A DNA stretch of 44,621 nucleotides, taken from assembly GCA_018822545.1 (NCBI GenBank), contig JAHJKA010000035.1, positions 1 through 44,621 of the forward strand, read 5' to 3'. Of this stretch, positions 33,074 through 43,220 are shown piece by piece (the stretch's first letter is position 1; every line of letters begins with the position of its first letter). A program made the position numbers and the translations under genes. Origin of the DNA: Pseudomonadota bacterium. GTDB lineage: Bacteria; Desulfobacterota; Desulfobulbia; Desulfobulbales; SURF-16. The notes under the pieces are model-generated. The model saw only the letters and a list, made by a program, of their open reading frames with translations. It made no database searches and was not told the DNA's origin.

Positions 33074-33877
33074 ATGATACTTTGTAAACGTCTGTCCATT
33101 CTGGTTATTATTCTCTCTCTTGCCGGCTGTAGTACTCCTCAGGAAAAAGAAAAGATCGAAAATTGTCTGTTGATATACTGCGGTATCACCATGAGGCATC
33201 CTCTTCAGGAAATTGCCACGGTGTTTGAAAAAAAACATGGGTGTCGAGTGGCTATTATTCAGGGCGGTTCAGAAGACCTGTATCAGAGTCTCAAGTTGAG
33301 TCGGAAGGGGGACCTGTATCTGCCTGGGTCGCCGACATACCGTGAGAAGTATCTGGCAGAAGGTTTTCTTGGTGATTATGTCTATGTCGGCGATAACCAG
33401 GCGGCCCTCATTGTCCAGAAGGGCAATCCTAAAAATATCAGCGCTGATATTAAAAATCTGGCAAATCAAAGATATACAGTGGTCATCGGTAATCCTGAAA
33501 GTGGCAGTATCGGCCAGCATACAAAAAAAATCCTTGAGAAGGCAGGGATTTATGACGAGGTGTTGCGCAACAGCGTCTCTCTTCCTGCCGCCTCCCGCAA
33601 TATCAGAAGGAGTATTGTCGAAGATGGCATTGACCTTGCCATGAACTGGCGTGCCACAGCAAGTTTTCCGGAGAATAAAGAGCTCATGGACGCCCTGGTG
33701 CTGCCGGAGTCAATTGCACCGAAGAAGAAATTGCTGTTAAATCTCCTGTCTTTTTCGGACAATCCCGAGCTGGCCAAGGAATTTATGCTCTTGGCGGTTT
33801 CGCCCGAGGGCCAGGCAGTCTTTAAAAAGTATAGCTTTCTTGATGAAATTACCGTTCAGGGCTCTCTGCAGAGATAA
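33074..33877 (+). CDS. Lipoprotein solute-binding protein (ModA-like)
   Basis: A 267-residue periplasmic-binding-protein-fold lipoprotein. The N-terminus MILCKRLSILVIILSLAGCS is a lipoprotein signal with the lipobox LAGC, so it should be anchored after cleavage before Cys. The mature part has the two-lobed layout of ModA/SBP_bac_11 oxyanion binders: LLIYCGITMRHPLQEIATVFEKKHGCRVAIIQGGS, then KGDLYLPGSP, GNPESGSIGQ and AMNWRATA. ATG 33074 is chosen because AAGGA and the signal peptide both follow it correctly; the upstream extension has neither. No ABC permease or ATPase is adjacent; two histidine kinases follow within 6 and 2115 bp. It therefore more likely feeds a sensor than a transporter. 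Confidence 0.88.
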   Translation: MILCKRLSILVIILSLAGCSTPQEKEKIENCLLIYCGITMRHPLQEIATVFEKKHGCRVAIIQGGSEDLYQSLKLSRKGDLYLPGSPTYREKYLAEGFLGDYVYVGDNQAALIVQKGNPKNISADIKNLANQRYTVVIGNPESGSIGQHTKKILEKAGIYDEVLRNSVSLPAASRNIRRSIVEDGIDLAMNWRATASFPENKELMDALVLPESIAPKKKLLLNLLSFSDNPELAKEFMLLAVSPEGQAVFKKYSFLDEITVQGSLQR

Positions 33878-33882
33878 GATTA

Positions 33883-35901
33883 ATGACGGATTCCCCCAAA
33901 AGTATTCTCAGGTATATTGTTGGACTTGTCGGTGTCTTTAGCCTGGGTTTTGCCTTGTTGGTGGTGTTGCACTTCTCTTTTCTGGAGATTCTTAACCGTT
34001 TTGACCAGGAGCTTGAAAATGAGAGCTCCCGTATCGCCATTGGCGAGGTGATTATCGCTAATGTTCACAAGATTGAGCGTAATTTTTATCAGCTGGCAAC
34101 GCTCTCCATCGGCCCTGGCAGCGTAGAAAAACTCTATGCCCACACTGAGATGTTCTTTGCGCACATCGAAGAGGCCTTTGCTGTTTTTAGCAATGGTGGT
34201 TCGTTAACGACGACCATTGCCCTTAATCAGGAAGGAATGCAGGATTTCAGCCGGACCATAACCTATGATCCCCATGAACAAGAAAAGTATGCCCTTGAGA
34301 TTATGGATATCCGGCCCAAGGTTCTCGAACTCAGGGAGCGCCTGCAGGCCCTTGCCTATCTGGTTTCTAAGCGTAACGCCCTCATGTTGTCCGGCGACCA
34401 GAAGGCCCTTGAAGTTGTCAGGGATGATATTCTCATTTTCTTAAAGAAAACCCCCTCCCATTTTGTCCGTCTCCATGAGAATGCCAATGGTCTCTATTAT
34501 CAAGGCTATAGAAATCTGGAACGGCTTAAGGGGGAAATTGCCAGACGTAAGGCCTATCACACCAGGTTTTCCATAGGGGTGATGGCGGCGATCATTGTCG
34601 CTGTACTGGCCATTTGCTGGCATATTGCCCGCCAGATTTATGCCGCCCACAGCCAGCTTGATTTTGTCAGGCGGGAAATGGAGAAAGCCAAAAAGGAGGC
34701 AGAATCTGCAAGCAAGATAAAATCTGAGTTCCTTGCCACCATGGGGCATGAGGTCCGCACGCCGATGAATATTATTGTCGGCATGACGGGCCTGGTTATG
34801 GGGACAAAGCTAGACGCTATGCAACAGAGATATATGGGCAGGATTCAGAGTGCTGCCGAGATTCTCCTGGGCTTGCTGGATGATATTCTTGATTTTTCGA
34901 TGATGGAACACGGCAAGCTGGAGTTGGCCGATCAGCCCTTTAACCTTAAAGAGATAGTCTGTGCCATTGCCGAGGTTGTCAAGCTGGAGGCCAGGCAAAA
35001 AGGTATTGCTGTCGAGGTTTCTGTCGCTGAGGCGCCTTGGATTCCTAGTGGCGATCCATGGCGCATGCGGCAGATTCTACTGATCTTGGTCAGTAATGCG
35101 GTCAAATTTACCCCCAAAGGCAAGGTGGAGATTCAGGCCGCTCTTGAAGAGCTTGATCCTCATTGGCTGCTTGTCGTTGTGAAGGTGCGAGATACAGGGA
35201 TTGGTATCCCCCAAGAACAGCTTGCAACTATTTTTGACTCCTTTTCCCAGGGTGATGCTTCTGTCACCCGGCAGTATGGCGGCACGGGATTGGGACTGGC
35301 CATTTCCAATCAACTTGCCAAGCTCATGGGCGGGGAGATAACAGTTGAAAGCACCGTGGGTCAGGGCAGCATCTTCACCCTGACCCTGCCAATGCGAAAA
35401 GCATCTTCGCCGGTTGTTTACATGGCTCCCGCGCTTGCGCTGGCCAATGGCAAAGGGCCGGTCAGGGCCCTGGAGATTTTGCTGGTTGACAGCGATGGCG
35501 CCCAGCAGGCGCTGGCCCAGGCTATCCTTGAAAAGATCGGTCACAGGGTCAAGACGGCGGACAATGGTTTGGAGGCTTTACGCTGTATGGCAAAATTTCA
35601 GTATGATGTTGTCTTTCTGGCTTTGCACATGTCGGTGCTGGGCGGTCGGGAAGTGGCCTTGGACATCCGTGCTTTTGAAAAAGGGGAGGCCGTAGAGAGG
35701 ATAGAGCTTGGCTATGATATTGATTGGCTCAGTGCCCGCTTAAGCGGCCAACACACCTTGTTGGTGGCGGTTAGCGATCACCCCCAGCAAAAAAACAAAG
35801 CCTTGGCTCAGGACACCCTTTTTGATGATCAGGTTTGTAAGCCGTATACGCAGCATGAACTTGCTGATCTGGTAAATAGGCTGGTTGGCGGCGGTAAATA
35901 A
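33883..35901 (+). CDS. Membrane histidine kinase with a degenerate receiver domain
   Basis: A 672-residue sensor kinase. Membrane helices lie at about 12-34 and 229-249, enclosing a 190-residue helical periplasmic domain. The HisKA phospho-acceptor H289 (GHEVRTPMN) and a complete HATPase domain ([32 protein letters not shown]) follow. The C-terminal receiver-like domain (about 530-670) keeps the acidic pocket (D536, D538) and Lys 653, but the phospho-acceptor position is Ala 580 ([13 protein letters not shown]), so it cannot be phosphorylated there. It starts 6 bp after the solute-binding protein gene, suggesting that the lipoprotein signals to this periplasmic domain, as in TorT/TorS-type pairs (inferred). 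Confidence 0.9.
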   Translation: MTDSPKSILRYIVGLVGVFSLGFALLVVLHFSFLEILNRFDQELENESSRIAIGEVIIANVHKIERNFYQLATLSIGPGSVEKLYAHTEMFFAHIEEAFAVFSNGGSLTTTIALNQEGMQDFSRTITYDPHEQEKYALEIMDIRPKVLELRERLQALAYLVSKRNALMLSGDQKALEVVRDDILIFLKKTPSHFVRLHENANGLYYQGYRNLERLKGEIARRKAYHTRFSIGVMAAIIVAVLAICWHIARQIYAAHSQLDFVRREMEKAKKEAESASKIKSEFLATMGHEVRTPMNIIVGMTGLVMGTKLDAMQQRYMGRIQSAAEILLGLLDDILDFSMMEHGKLELADQPFNLKEIVCAIAEVVKLEARQKGIAVEVSVAEAPWIPSGDPWRMRQILLILVSNAVKFTPKGKVEIQAALEELDPHWLLVVVKVRDTGIGIPQEQLATIFDSFSQGDASVTRQYGGTGLGLAISNQLAKLMGGEITVESTVGQGSIFTLTLPMRKASSPVVYMAPALALANGKGPVRALEILLVDSDGAQQALAQAILEKIGHRVKTADNGLEALRCMAKFQYDVVFLALHMSVLGGREVALDIRAFEKGEAVERIELGYDIDWLSARLSGQHTLLVAVSDHPQQKNKALAQDTLFDDQVCKPYTQHELADLVNRLVGGGK

Positions 35902-35992
35902 TATCTATGATAATGTGGCAAAACCCCGTCCTGTCTTTCCAAGAATGAGCACAGGGTTGCTTGGTGTCTTTGCGGAAAAGCGACAGCTGTAA

Positions 35993-38185
35993 ATGGTTAT
36001 GGAGAAAAAAACGAAGCAGGCGGTGTACGCGAAGCAGATTGATCTGATCTATCAGTTCATGCCTTTTTCTCTCCTGACAACAGCGAGCATTGTCGCCTTG
36101 CTGTTTGTTTTTTTGCGTGGTTCTGTTGATACAGACGCCCTCACTGTCTGGGTGGTGCTTATGGGGAGTGTCATCTGTCTGCGTTCGCTGCTTAGCGGTG
36201 TGTATTTTTATCATAAAAAGCAGGGCCAGGTTAACGCCAAGATATTTGAAGCGCTTCTCCTGGTTAGCGTGATTTTGGCAGGGACCTGTTGGGGAAGCGC
36301 CGGGATCTGGCTTTATAATCTGGCCGACCTTGGCAGCCGTTTTCTTATCATCGTTGTTTTGGTGGGGATGGCTGCCGGCGCTCAGGGTTTGCTCTCCTAT
36401 CGCTTGAGGGTCTTTTTTTCGTTCATTGTTTGTATCTTGTCGCCTCTTATTGTCGGCATCAATCTGGCCGATGAATCTCAGAAGTTAAGTCTTAGTCTGG
36501 CCCTCCTTGTTTATTTCTTCTTTCTGCTGATCAGCGCCAGGCGTTTTTGTCGCAACACCGAGAATATGCTCATTCTTCAAGAAGAGGCCAGCGCCAGGGA
36601 AAATCATCTTAAGGAGGCCAAGGAGGAGGCGGAGCGAGCCAATCATGCCAAATCAGATTTTCTAGCCAATATCAGTCATGAAATCCGAACACCGATGAAC
36701 TCGATCATCGGCCTTAACCGTATTTTGGCTATGGAAGCAAAATTGAGCCTTAAGCACCAATCCTATCTTAACACCATTCAAAATTCGGCAGACAGTCTCC
36801 TTGCGCTCCTTAATGATGTCCTTGATCTGGCCAAGGTGGAGTCTGGCCAGCTCGAACTTGAGTCACAACCCTTTGTGCTGCGTCAGATTGTTGAAGAGAC
36901 CGTGCAGACCGTGCAGGTGCTGGCTGCGGACAAGGGCCTGGATATGGCGTGCTTTTTTGATCCCGAAGTGCCGACGGTGGTGAATGGTGATAGTCTTCGC
37001 CTCCGGCAGATTCTTCTCAATCTTCTGGGGAATGCCGTGAAATTTACCGAGAGGGGTAGCGTTTCGATCCGGGTGGGTGGCAATGCGCCTGTCGAATCCT
37101 CTCTCACCTTTGCTGTCCAGGATAGCGGGATGGGGATCGCCCCCGATATGGTGGATCATATTTTCGATAGTTTTTCGCAGGTCGATTCATCCGTGACCAG
37201 GAAATATGGCGGCAGCGGCCTGGGCCTTGCCATCTCCCGGAAGCTCTGTGCTCTCATGGGCGGTGAAATCGAGGTGGAGAGTGTCCTGGGGCAGGGCAGT
37301 ACCTTCCTGGTGCATCTTCCGCTGCCGGCTGTCCTGGCTGGGCTGGTGAGCCAAGATGCCGATGCGGTTGTCGGCCGATCTGCCGGGATTTCCTGGCTTA
37401 AAATCCTGGTTGTGGAAGATAATAAGGTGAATCGGGATGTGGCCCGTCTTTTTCTTAAGCAGGATCATCATCGAGTCACCGAGGTCGTCAATGGACTCCA
37501 TGCCCTTCAGATTCTGGCCGAGAAAGACTTTGATGTCATATTGATGGATATTCAGATGCCGGTTATGGATGGTTTTGAGGCTACCCGAATAATCAGGGCC
37601 TGCGAGCGGGGTGAGGCCGGTTTGGGTAAGGATATTCCCAGCGGCCTGGTTGCCAGACTCCAGGGTCGTTATGTGCCCATTATTGCCCTTACCGCCCATG
37701 CCATGAGTAATGACAGGCGGCGATGTCTGGAGATCGGGATGGATAGCTATCTGGCCAAACCTCTGGTGCCTGAACAGTTAAACCAGGCCCTTGTCGAGGT
37801 TGCTGGTTTTACGTCCCATAAAATGCCGGCCAAACACGAGCACGGGCTCCCCGCGCATTCAAGACCATCGTTGCGGCAGAAGGTGGCGGATCATCTCATG
37901 AAGACCTATCGCTTTGGTCCTGAGAAAATTGACGTGCTGGTCAGCTCGTTTGTTGTAACTCTTTCTGAACAGTTGGCTGCTTGCCGGACGGCTATTGAGT
38001 GCGGAGATCGGGGGGGCTTGGCGACGAACCTCCATACCTTGAAGGGCAGCCTGTTCAATCTCGGTTTGCATGAGTTGGGGGCGGCCATGGGGAAACTGGG
38101 GAAAGATGCCTCTGAAGGCAGAGAAAGGCCGTACGCAGAGGAATTTGCCGAGCTTGCCGAAGAATTGGTTGAACTCTTAGGGTGA
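35993..38185 (+). CDS. Hybrid histidine kinase with receiver and HPt domains
   Basis: A 730-residue sensor. About five to six membrane helices occupy residues 20-185 with almost no periplasmic domain. A coiled coil leads to HisKA H229 ([11 protein letters not shown]), HATPase ([31 protein letters not shown]), a receiver with intact D519 ([12 protein letters not shown]) and Lys of SYLAKPL, and a C-terminal HPt domain with H681 ([13 protein letters not shown]). All elements of a His-Asp-His phosphorelay are in one protein; only the final DNA-binding or effector regulator is missing. It lies 91 bp downstream of the degenerate-receiver kinase. The initiation codon lacks a good ribosome-binding site. 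Confidence 0.92.
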   Translation: MVMEKKTKQAVYAKQIDLIYQFMPFSLLTTASIVALLFVFLRGSVDTDALTVWVVLMGSVICLRSLLSGVYFYHKKQGQVNAKIFEALLLVSVILAGTCWGSAGIWLYNLADLGSRFLIIVVLVGMAAGAQGLLSYRLRVFFSFIVCILSPLIVGINLADESQKLSLSLALLVYFFFLLISARRFCRNTENMLILQEEASARENHLKEAKEEAERANHAKSDFLANISHEIRTPMNSIIGLNRILAMEAKLSLKHQSYLNTIQNSADSLLALLNDVLDLAKVESGQLELESQPFVLRQIVEETVQTVQVLAADKGLDMACFFDPEVPTVVNGDSLRLRQILLNLLGNAVKFTERGSVSIRVGGNAPVESSLTFAVQDSGMGIAPDMVDHIFDSFSQVDSSVTRKYGGSGLGLAISRKLCALMGGEIEVESVLGQGSTFLVHLPLPAVLAGLVSQDADAVVGRSAGISWLKILVVEDNKVNRDVARLFLKQDHHRVTEVVNGLHALQILAEKDFDVILMDIQMPVMDGFEATRIIRACERGEAGLGKDIPSGLVARLQGRYVPIIALTAHAMSNDRRRCLEIGMDSYLAKPLVPEQLNQALVEVAGFTSHKMPAKHEHGLPAHSRPSLRQKVADHLMKTYRFGPEKIDVLVSSFVVTLSEQLAACRTAIECGDRGGLATNLHTLKGSLFNLGLHELGAAMGKLGKDASEGRERPYAEEFAELAEELVELLG

Positions 38186-38256
38186 AAATTTTTCTAAGCC
38201 CTTGCCAGCAGCCTCTCTTTTCCTGTACACTTTTTTCCCTTGGCCCCTGCTCTTTT

Positions 38257-38273
38257 GATGATGGGCCATCATC
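38257..38273. promoter_or_regulatory. 17-bp palindrome upstream of the SLOG-like gene
   Basis: GATGATGG and CCATCATC are perfect arms around a single G. It lies 43 bp before the next ATG (38316) and could be an operator of that gene. Confidence 0.4.
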
Positions 38274-38315
38274 CAAACAAATTTGTTATCTTCCTGAAAT
38301 TAATGGTGAGTGTCT

Positions 38316-38870
38316 ATGCTAGACAGGACTAAATGTACGTTGTTTTCCGGTGGTCATCGCGGTGTGGAAAGTGCCTTTGGCGAAATGGCGGAAAAATGGG
38401 GCATAAAAGAGGTGAATTATTCTTTTATCGGTCACAAGGTGGAGCGTAACAGTAACATTCAAAACCTTTCCGATGAAGAGCTGGCCCGCGGCGATATCTC
38501 CATGGAGCTGGCCTCCAAGATGATGAACCGTACCTATTATGAGAAGCGAAAAATAAGAAAGGTGCTGCAGCTCATCTTTCATATGGTCAACTCCGGCCAC
38601 CAGGTCTTTGTGGTGGGGACCATCATGGCGGATGACACGGTGAAAGGCGGCACCGGCTGGGCTGTGGAGCTCGCCAAGCTTTTTCATCGGCCGGTGGCTG
38701 CTTTTGATCAGAGCAGGAAGGAATGGTTTGCCTGGAAGGAGGGGAAATGGCAGGAGGCCCAGCCGTTGATAAGCCATGAGACTTTTTGTGCCTCAGGTAC
38801 TCGCGACCTTACACCGGAGGGCAGGCAGGCTATTGAACAACTTTTTGCCGATGCCTTTGGAACTCCGTAG
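38316..38870 (+). CDS. SLOG-like nucleotide-binding protein
   Basis: A 184-residue soluble protein. The opening TLFSGGHRGVESAFGEMAEKWGI and the later VFVVGTIMADDTVKGGTGWAVELAKLFHRPVAAFDQ have the glycine-rich Rossmann look of SLOG/TIGR00725-type nucleotide- or ligand-binding proteins. No catalytic motif specific to a named enzyme is visible. ATG 38316 is preferred over the GTG at 38310, because GGTGAG lies five bases upstream. A rightward terminator follows 67 bp after its stop, so it is a single-gene unit. Confidence 0.65.
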   Translation: MLDRTKCTLFSGGHRGVESAFGEMAEKWGIKEVNYSFIGHKVERNSNIQNLSDEELARGDISMELASKMMNRTYYEKRKIRKVLQLIFHMVNSGHQVFVVGTIMADDTVKGGTGWAVELAKLFHRPVAAFDQSRKEWFAWKEGKWQEAQPLISHETFCASGTRDLTPEGRQAIEQLFADAFGTP

Positions 38871-38937
38871 TTTTTTTCTTGACAGCGCTCGTCTTTGACG
38901 GTAATGTTGCGCGCTTTCATACCCCATAGATGCGATA

Positions 38938-38965
38938 ACGGCCCCTTTTTTGTGGGCCGTTTTTT
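38938..38965 (+). terminator. Rho-independent terminator
   Basis: ACGGCCC (38938-38944) pairs with GGGCCGT (38954-38960) and is followed by a T6 run. It ends the SLOG-like transcript and separates it from fusA. Confidence 0.85.
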
Positions 38966-39067
38966 ATACGGCCCGGGACACTTCCGGCCTGTATTTTTAG
39001 ACTCTCTCCACGCGCTGATTTGTCCCTTTCAGCACAGTAATTATGTTATTACCATGAGGATGTACCC

Positions 39068-41158
39068 ATGCTAGCAGATCTCAACAAAGTCAGAAATATC
39101 GGTATCTCGGCCCATATTGATTCGGGAAAAACCACCCTTACCGAGCGTATCTTATTTTATACCGACCGTATCCATGCCATCCATGAGGTGCGTGGTAAAG
39201 ACGGCGTCGGCGCCACCATGGACTCCATGGAGCTTGAAAAAGAGCGCGGTATCACCATCCAGTCAGCTGCCACCTTCACGAACTGGAAGGGTTATGATAT
39301 CAACATCATCGACACCCCCGGTCACGTTGACTTTACCGTTGAGGTTGAGCGTGCCCTGCGTGTGCTTGACGGTGCGGTGCTGGTTCTCTGCTCTGTCGGC
39401 GGTGTGCAGTCCCAGTCCATCACGGTAAATCGCCAGATGACCCGTTACAACGTTCCCCGCGTGGTTTTTGTCAACAAATGTGATCGCACCGGTGCCAACC
39501 CCGCCCGCGTTACCGCTCAGCTCCGTGACAAACTGGCGCTCAATGCAGTTCACATGCAGCTGCCCATGGGCCTTGAGGGCAACATGGAAGGTGTTATCGA
39601 TCTGGTGAAGATGAAGGCCCTCTTTTTTGATGGCGATAACGGTGAGAAGGTTCGCGTTGATGCTATCCCGGCCAAGTATCTTGACGATGCCCTGGCCCTG
39701 CGTGAGGAACTCCTTGATGCCGCCTCCATGTTTGATGATGAGCTCATGGAAGCCATTCTCGAGGGTGAGCCCACCGAGACAATGATCAAGCGTGCCGTCC
39801 GTAAAGGTACCCTGGCCTTGGAATTCGTTCCGGTGTTCATCGGCACCGCCTTTAAAAATAAAGGTGTTCAGCCGCTGCTTGACGGCGTTGTTGATTACCT
39901 GCCCACCCCCTATGACGTTAAGAATATCGCCCTTGATCTTGATAATGCCGAGGCTGAGGTCACGGTTACCAATGACGTAAAAGATCCCCTTGTTGCCCTG
40001 GCGTTCAAACTGGAAGATGGTCGTTACGGTCAGCTTACCTATATCCGCGTCTATCAGGGGGCTTTGAAGAAAGGCGACTCCATTATCAATACCCGTACCG
40101 GCAAGAAGGTCAAGATCGGCCGTCTGGTGCGTATGCACTCCAATGAGATGGAAGAGATTGATGATACCGGCGGCGGTGATATTGTTGCCCTGTTCGGCGT
40201 TGATTGTGCTTCCGGCGATACGTTCTGCTCAAGCGAGATCAACTACTCCATGACCTCCATGCATATTCCGGCCCCGGTTATTTCCCTGTCCATCAAACCG
40301 GTGGACAACAAGGCCCAGGTAAATATGTCCAAGGCCCTCAACCGCTTCACCAAGGAAGACCCCACCTTCAAGACCTTTGTTGATGACGAGACCAATGAGA
40401 CCATCATCCAGGGTATGGGCGAGCTTCATCTTGAGGTATACATTGAGCGCATGAAGCGTGAGTATCAGGCCGAGGTTGAGGCCGGTGCTCCTCAGGTTGC
40501 CTACCGTGAGGCCATTACCAAAAAGGCCGAGTTTGATTACACCCATAAAAAGCAGTCTGGTGGCTCCGGTCAGTTTGCCCGCGTTGCCGGTTATATGGAA
40601 CCTCTGGAAGATGATTTTGAAGGAAACTTTGAGTTTGTTGATAAAATCGTCGGTGGTACTATCCCCCGCGAGTTTATTTCTTCCTGCGACAAGGGTTTCA
40701 ATAAATCCATGGTCAAAGGCTCGCTGGCTGAGGCGCCCATCACCAAGGTCCGCTGCCTGATCAATGACGGTAGCTTCCATGCCGTTGACTCCTCCGATAT
40801 TGCCTTCCAGCTTGCAGCCCAGGGCGCATTCAAGCAGGGCTATATGAAGGCGGGTCCAGTTCTGATGGAACCCATTATGAAGGTTGCTGTGGAAGGTCCC
40901 ACCGAATTCCAGGGCTCCATTATGGGCAGTATCAACCAGCGCCGCGGTATTATCCAAGGTACCACCGAGGATGCCAACTACACGGTGGTTGAGGCCGAGG
41001 TGCCCTTGTCTGAGATGTTTGGTTACTCCACGATCCTGCGTTCTCTCACCCAGGGTAAGGCCGAGTTTACCATGGAGTTTGCCACCTACCGTGCGGTGCC
41101 TAAGAGTATCGCCGATGGTGTGATTGCTGATATCGCCAAAAAGAAGGCTAAAAAATAA
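39068..41158 (+). CDS. fusA: Elongation factor G, mitochondrial/spirochaete-delta type
   Basis: A 696-residue translocation GTPase. The G motifs are [17 protein letters not shown] and NKCDRTG. The Ser in AHIDSGKTT and the stretch [31 protein letters not shown] are the style of mitochondrial EF-G1 and the related spdEFG1 subfamily of spirochaetes and delta-proteobacteria, not of E. coli FusA. All five domains are present, through the C-terminal [28 protein letters not shown] lies before ATG 39068. It stands alone between two terminators, outside a rpsL-rpsG-fusA-tuf operon. Codon usage is skewed in the way of a highly expressed gene. The organism probably has another EF-G elsewhere. Confidence 0.93.
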   Translation: MLADLNKVRNIGISAHIDSGKTTLTERILFYTDRIHAIHEVRGKDGVGATMDSMELEKERGITIQSAATFTNWKGYDINIIDTPGHVDFTVEVERALRVLDGAVLVLCSVGGVQSQSITVNRQMTRYNVPRVVFVNKCDRTGANPARVTAQLRDKLALNAVHMQLPMGLEGNMEGVIDLVKMKALFFDGDNGEKVRVDAIPAKYLDDALALREELLDAASMFDDELMEAILEGEPTETMIKRAVRKGTLALEFVPVFIGTAFKNKGVQPLLDGVVDYLPTPYDVKNIALDLDNAEAEVTVTNDVKDPLVALAFKLEDGRYGQLTYIRVYQGALKKGDSIINTRTGKKVKIGRLVRMHSNEMEEIDDTGGGDIVALFGVDCASGDTFCSSEINYSMTSMHIPAPVISLSIKPVDNKAQVNMSKALNRFTKEDPTFKTFVDDETNETIIQGMGELHLEVYIERMKREYQAEVEAGAPQVAYREAITKKAEFDYTHKKQSGGSGQFARVAGYMEPLEDDFEGNFEFVDKIVGGTIPREFISSCDKGFNKSMVKGSLAEAPITKVRCLINDGSFHAVDSSDIAFQLAAQGAFKQGYMKAGPVLMEPIMKVAVEGPTEFQGSIMGSINQRRGIIQGTTEDANYTVVEAEVPLSEMFGYSTILRSLTQGKAEFTMEFATYRAVPKSIADGVIADIAKKKAKK

Positions 41159-41197
41159 GGGAAGACAGGCTCAGGCCCCTTTTGTTTTTTATAGTGT

Positions 41198-41240
41198 ACA
41201 AAGCCCAACTTCAGGATTACTGTTGTTGGGCTTTGTTGTT
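41198..41240 (+). terminator. Terminator of fusA
   Basis: A perfect 12-bp stem, ACAAAGCCCAAC (41198-41209) with GTTGGGCTTTGT (41225-41236), followed by a T-rich tail on the + strand. Confidence 0.85.
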
Positions 41241-41275
41241 TTGGTCTCTTTGATGGTGCCCTTCGCGAGGAAATG

Positions 41276-41566
41276 ATGCAGAAAATAGTCCATTACGCCC
41301 TGCAGTATCCCCTTGTTCTGGCGGCGCTTTGTTTGGTCATAGCGCTGCTTTGTTGGAAGAGTGAGGAGGTGCGAGGCTGGGTGGTACGCGCTGTTATCTT
41401 TGCCCTTGTTTTGGTGGCCCTGTACTTTGCCTTTCAGAAATTCAAGTACCTGATCCCTAGCTCGCATCAGCCGCCAGCCATCCATGATGATTCGCTGGCT
41501 CCTGAAGATACTGCCGGCAAAAAATATTATCGTGACCCTGCTGAACGGCTCAAGGAGAGCCAATAA
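41276..41566 (+). CDS. Small two-helix membrane protein
   Basis: A 96-residue protein of unknown function. Two hydrophobic helices (about 7-27 and 35-55) are joined by KSEEVRGW, followed by a charged, Pro-rich cytoplasmic or periplasmic tail. ATG 41276 is five bases after GAGG; the adjacent ATG 41273 is too close. It lies 36 bp after the fusA terminator and 54 bp before the next ATG, possibly the head of a short run of genes with the ATPase and hisA. Confidence 0.65.
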   Translation: MQKIVHYALQYPLVLAALCLVIALLCWKSEEVRGWVVRAVIFALVLVALYFAFQKFKYLIPSSHQPPAIHDDSLAPEDTAGKKYYRDPAERLKESQ

Positions 41567-41620
41567 TATCCCCCTGTTGCCTGATGTGAGTTGTCTCTTT
41601 CCCCTATCGCTAACCCTGCC

Positions 41621-42286
41621 ATGAAACGTCAAGAACTCATTGCCAGCAATCCCCTCCGCCTCCTCTCCCCTGCTGATGGGGGCATGGTGGCCGGCCGTCA
41701 TCTGGCCGTGGTCAAGGCCCCGGCCGGCACGGGCAAGACCGCCATTCTGGTGCAGATTGCCCTGGATAAGCTGCTGCGCGGCGAGCGGGTGGTCCATGTC
41801 GGCATCAATGACCAGCTCAACAGCATCAAGCTTTGGTACAGCCATGTCTTTGCGGCCCTGGCCAGCCAGGTGCAGCTGGGCGACCCGGCTAAGCTGGAGG
41901 ATGAGATCATGGGCCATCGTCTGCTCATGACCTTTATGGCCGAGAATTTTACGCCGGCCCGTCTGGCCCAACGCCTTGACGGTTTAGCCCGTCATCAAAT
42001 TGCCCTGCCCGATTGTCTGGTGATTGACGGCCTGGCCGGCCATACCCCAGATGCTGTGGCAATGTTTGCCGCTCTGCAGAGTTATGCCATGGAACGTAAT
42101 ATTACTATCTGGCTCTCCTGTCTTGAGGTCTGTGTTGAGGCCGAGAAGCTGGCAGATACCGTTCTGGCGTTGACTTCCTCTCCTGATGGTCATGCCACTC
42201 TGGTGGTTCTCAAAGATGAGGGCGGTTATGCTGCCACCGGGGCTGCCATGGGCCTTGATCCCCAGACCCTGCTCCTTCGCCGTTAA
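41621..42286 (+). CDS. RecA-fold P-loop ATPase of unknown role
   Basis: A 221-residue single-domain ATPase. Walker A is KAPAGTGKTAI (about residues 32-42), a Walker B-like strand is DCLVIDGLAG (about 130-139), and the ending VLALTSSPDGHATLVVLKDEGG resembles the last strands of RecA/KaiC-fold proteins. I do not recognise the family beyond that. A TTG at 41591 would lengthen it by ten residues; ATG 41621 is preferred, though neither has a good ribosome-binding site. Its stop is 12 bp before hisA, suggesting cotranscription. Confidence 0.7.
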   Translation: MKRQELIASNPLRLLSPADGGMVAGRHLAVVKAPAGTGKTAILVQIALDKLLRGERVVHVGINDQLNSIKLWYSHVFAALASQVQLGDPAKLEDEIMGHRLLMTFMAENFTPARLAQRLDGLARHQIALPDCLVIDGLAGHTPDAVAMFAALQSYAMERNITIWLSCLEVCVEAEKLADTVLALTSSPDGHATLVVLKDEGGYAATGAAMGLDPQTLLLRR

Positions 42287-42298
42287 GATACTGTTGCC

Positions 42299-43072
42299 AT
42301 GAAATTTCGTCCCTGTATTGATCTCCATAATGGCTGTGTCAAACAGATAGTGGGCTCCTCCCTTTCTGATACCTCCACTGCCAGTCTGCAGACCAACTTC
42401 GCATCCAGCCATCCCTCCTCCTATTATGCCGAGATGTACAGGCGTGATAGCCTGACCGGCGGCCATGTCATTATGCTTGGCCCCGGCAATGAGGCGGCTG
42501 CCTCCCAGGCCCTGGCTGCCTACCCCGGTGGCTTGCAGATTGGCGGCGGCATTACCACCGAAAACGCCGCCTCCTGGTTGGAAAAGGGGGCCAGTGCCGT
42601 TATTGTCACTTCCTATGTCTTTAAGGATGGTTTGATCCACGAAGATCGGCTGACCACTCTTGCCCAAGAGATCGGCAAGGACAATCTGGTTCTTGATCTG
42701 TCCTGTCGTAAAAAAGGTGATGAATATTATATCGTTACTGATCGGTGGCAGAACTTCACCGAGGTTGTTGTCAACAAAGAATCCCTTGATTATTTCAGCG
42801 CATTTTGCTGTGAGTTCTTGATCCACGCCGTTGATGTTGAGGGCAAATGCGCTGGAATCGAAGCGGAGCTCACCGAAAAGCTCGGGGTGTGGACACCGCT
42901 GCCCACTACCTATGCGGGTGGTGTGAAAAACCTTTTCGATATGGAGCTGATTCTTAATCTCGGTCAAGGGAAGCTCGATGCCACTGTGGGGAGTGCTTTG
43001 GATATCTTCGGTGGGACCACCATGACCTATGCCGAGGCTGTGGCTTTTCATCGCCAGCATAACGTTTCATAG
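42299..43072 (+). CDS. hisA: HisA, eukaryotic (HIS6) type
   Basis: A 257-residue TIM-barrel isomerase, converting ProFAR to PRFAR in histidine synthesis. Its sequence is of the fungal/plant HIS6 subfamily: MKFRPCIDLHNGCVKQIVGSS, then HVIMLGPGNEAA, GGGITTENAASWLEKGASAVIVTS, LVLDLSCRKKG and HAVDVEGKCAGIE. The Asp of CIDLHNG and the Asp of LVLDLSCR correspond to the two catalytic aspartates of HisA. The usual bacterial layout next to hisH and hisF is absent. It follows the ATPase gene by 12 bp. This form of HisA is known from eukaryotes and a minority of bacteria. Confidence 0.9.
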   Translation: MKFRPCIDLHNGCVKQIVGSSLSDTSTASLQTNFASSHPSSYYAEMYRRDSLTGGHVIMLGPGNEAAASQALAAYPGGLQIGGGITTENAASWLEKGASAVIVTSYVFKDGLIHEDRLTTLAQEIGKDNLVLDLSCRKKGDEYYIVTDRWQNFTEVVVNKESLDYFSAFCCEFLIHAVDVEGKCAGIEAELTEKLGVWTPLPTTYAGGVKNLFDMELILNLGQGKLDATVGSALDIFGGTTMTYAEAVAFHRQHNVS

Positions 43073-43220
43073 TTTGATGGCCATAGAGGCGTGGTTCGAT
43101 TCTGTCAGTTTACAGTTTGCAATCGGTGCTTCGCTCCTGCCGGTTTGTGGGGGTAGTCTTTGTTTTATTTGGTGATTGCTTGAGTAGTGAACGGCGAATC
43201 GCAAAATGTAGAGCTGATCT

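Noticed and set aside
39263..40138. Antisense frame within fusA
   Set aside because: Shadow of fusA codon bias, repetitive and without domains.
41984..43060. Long antisense frame opposite hisA and the ATPase gene
   Set aside because: Shadow of strongly coding DNA on the other strand; Gly/His-rich composition and no family resemblance.
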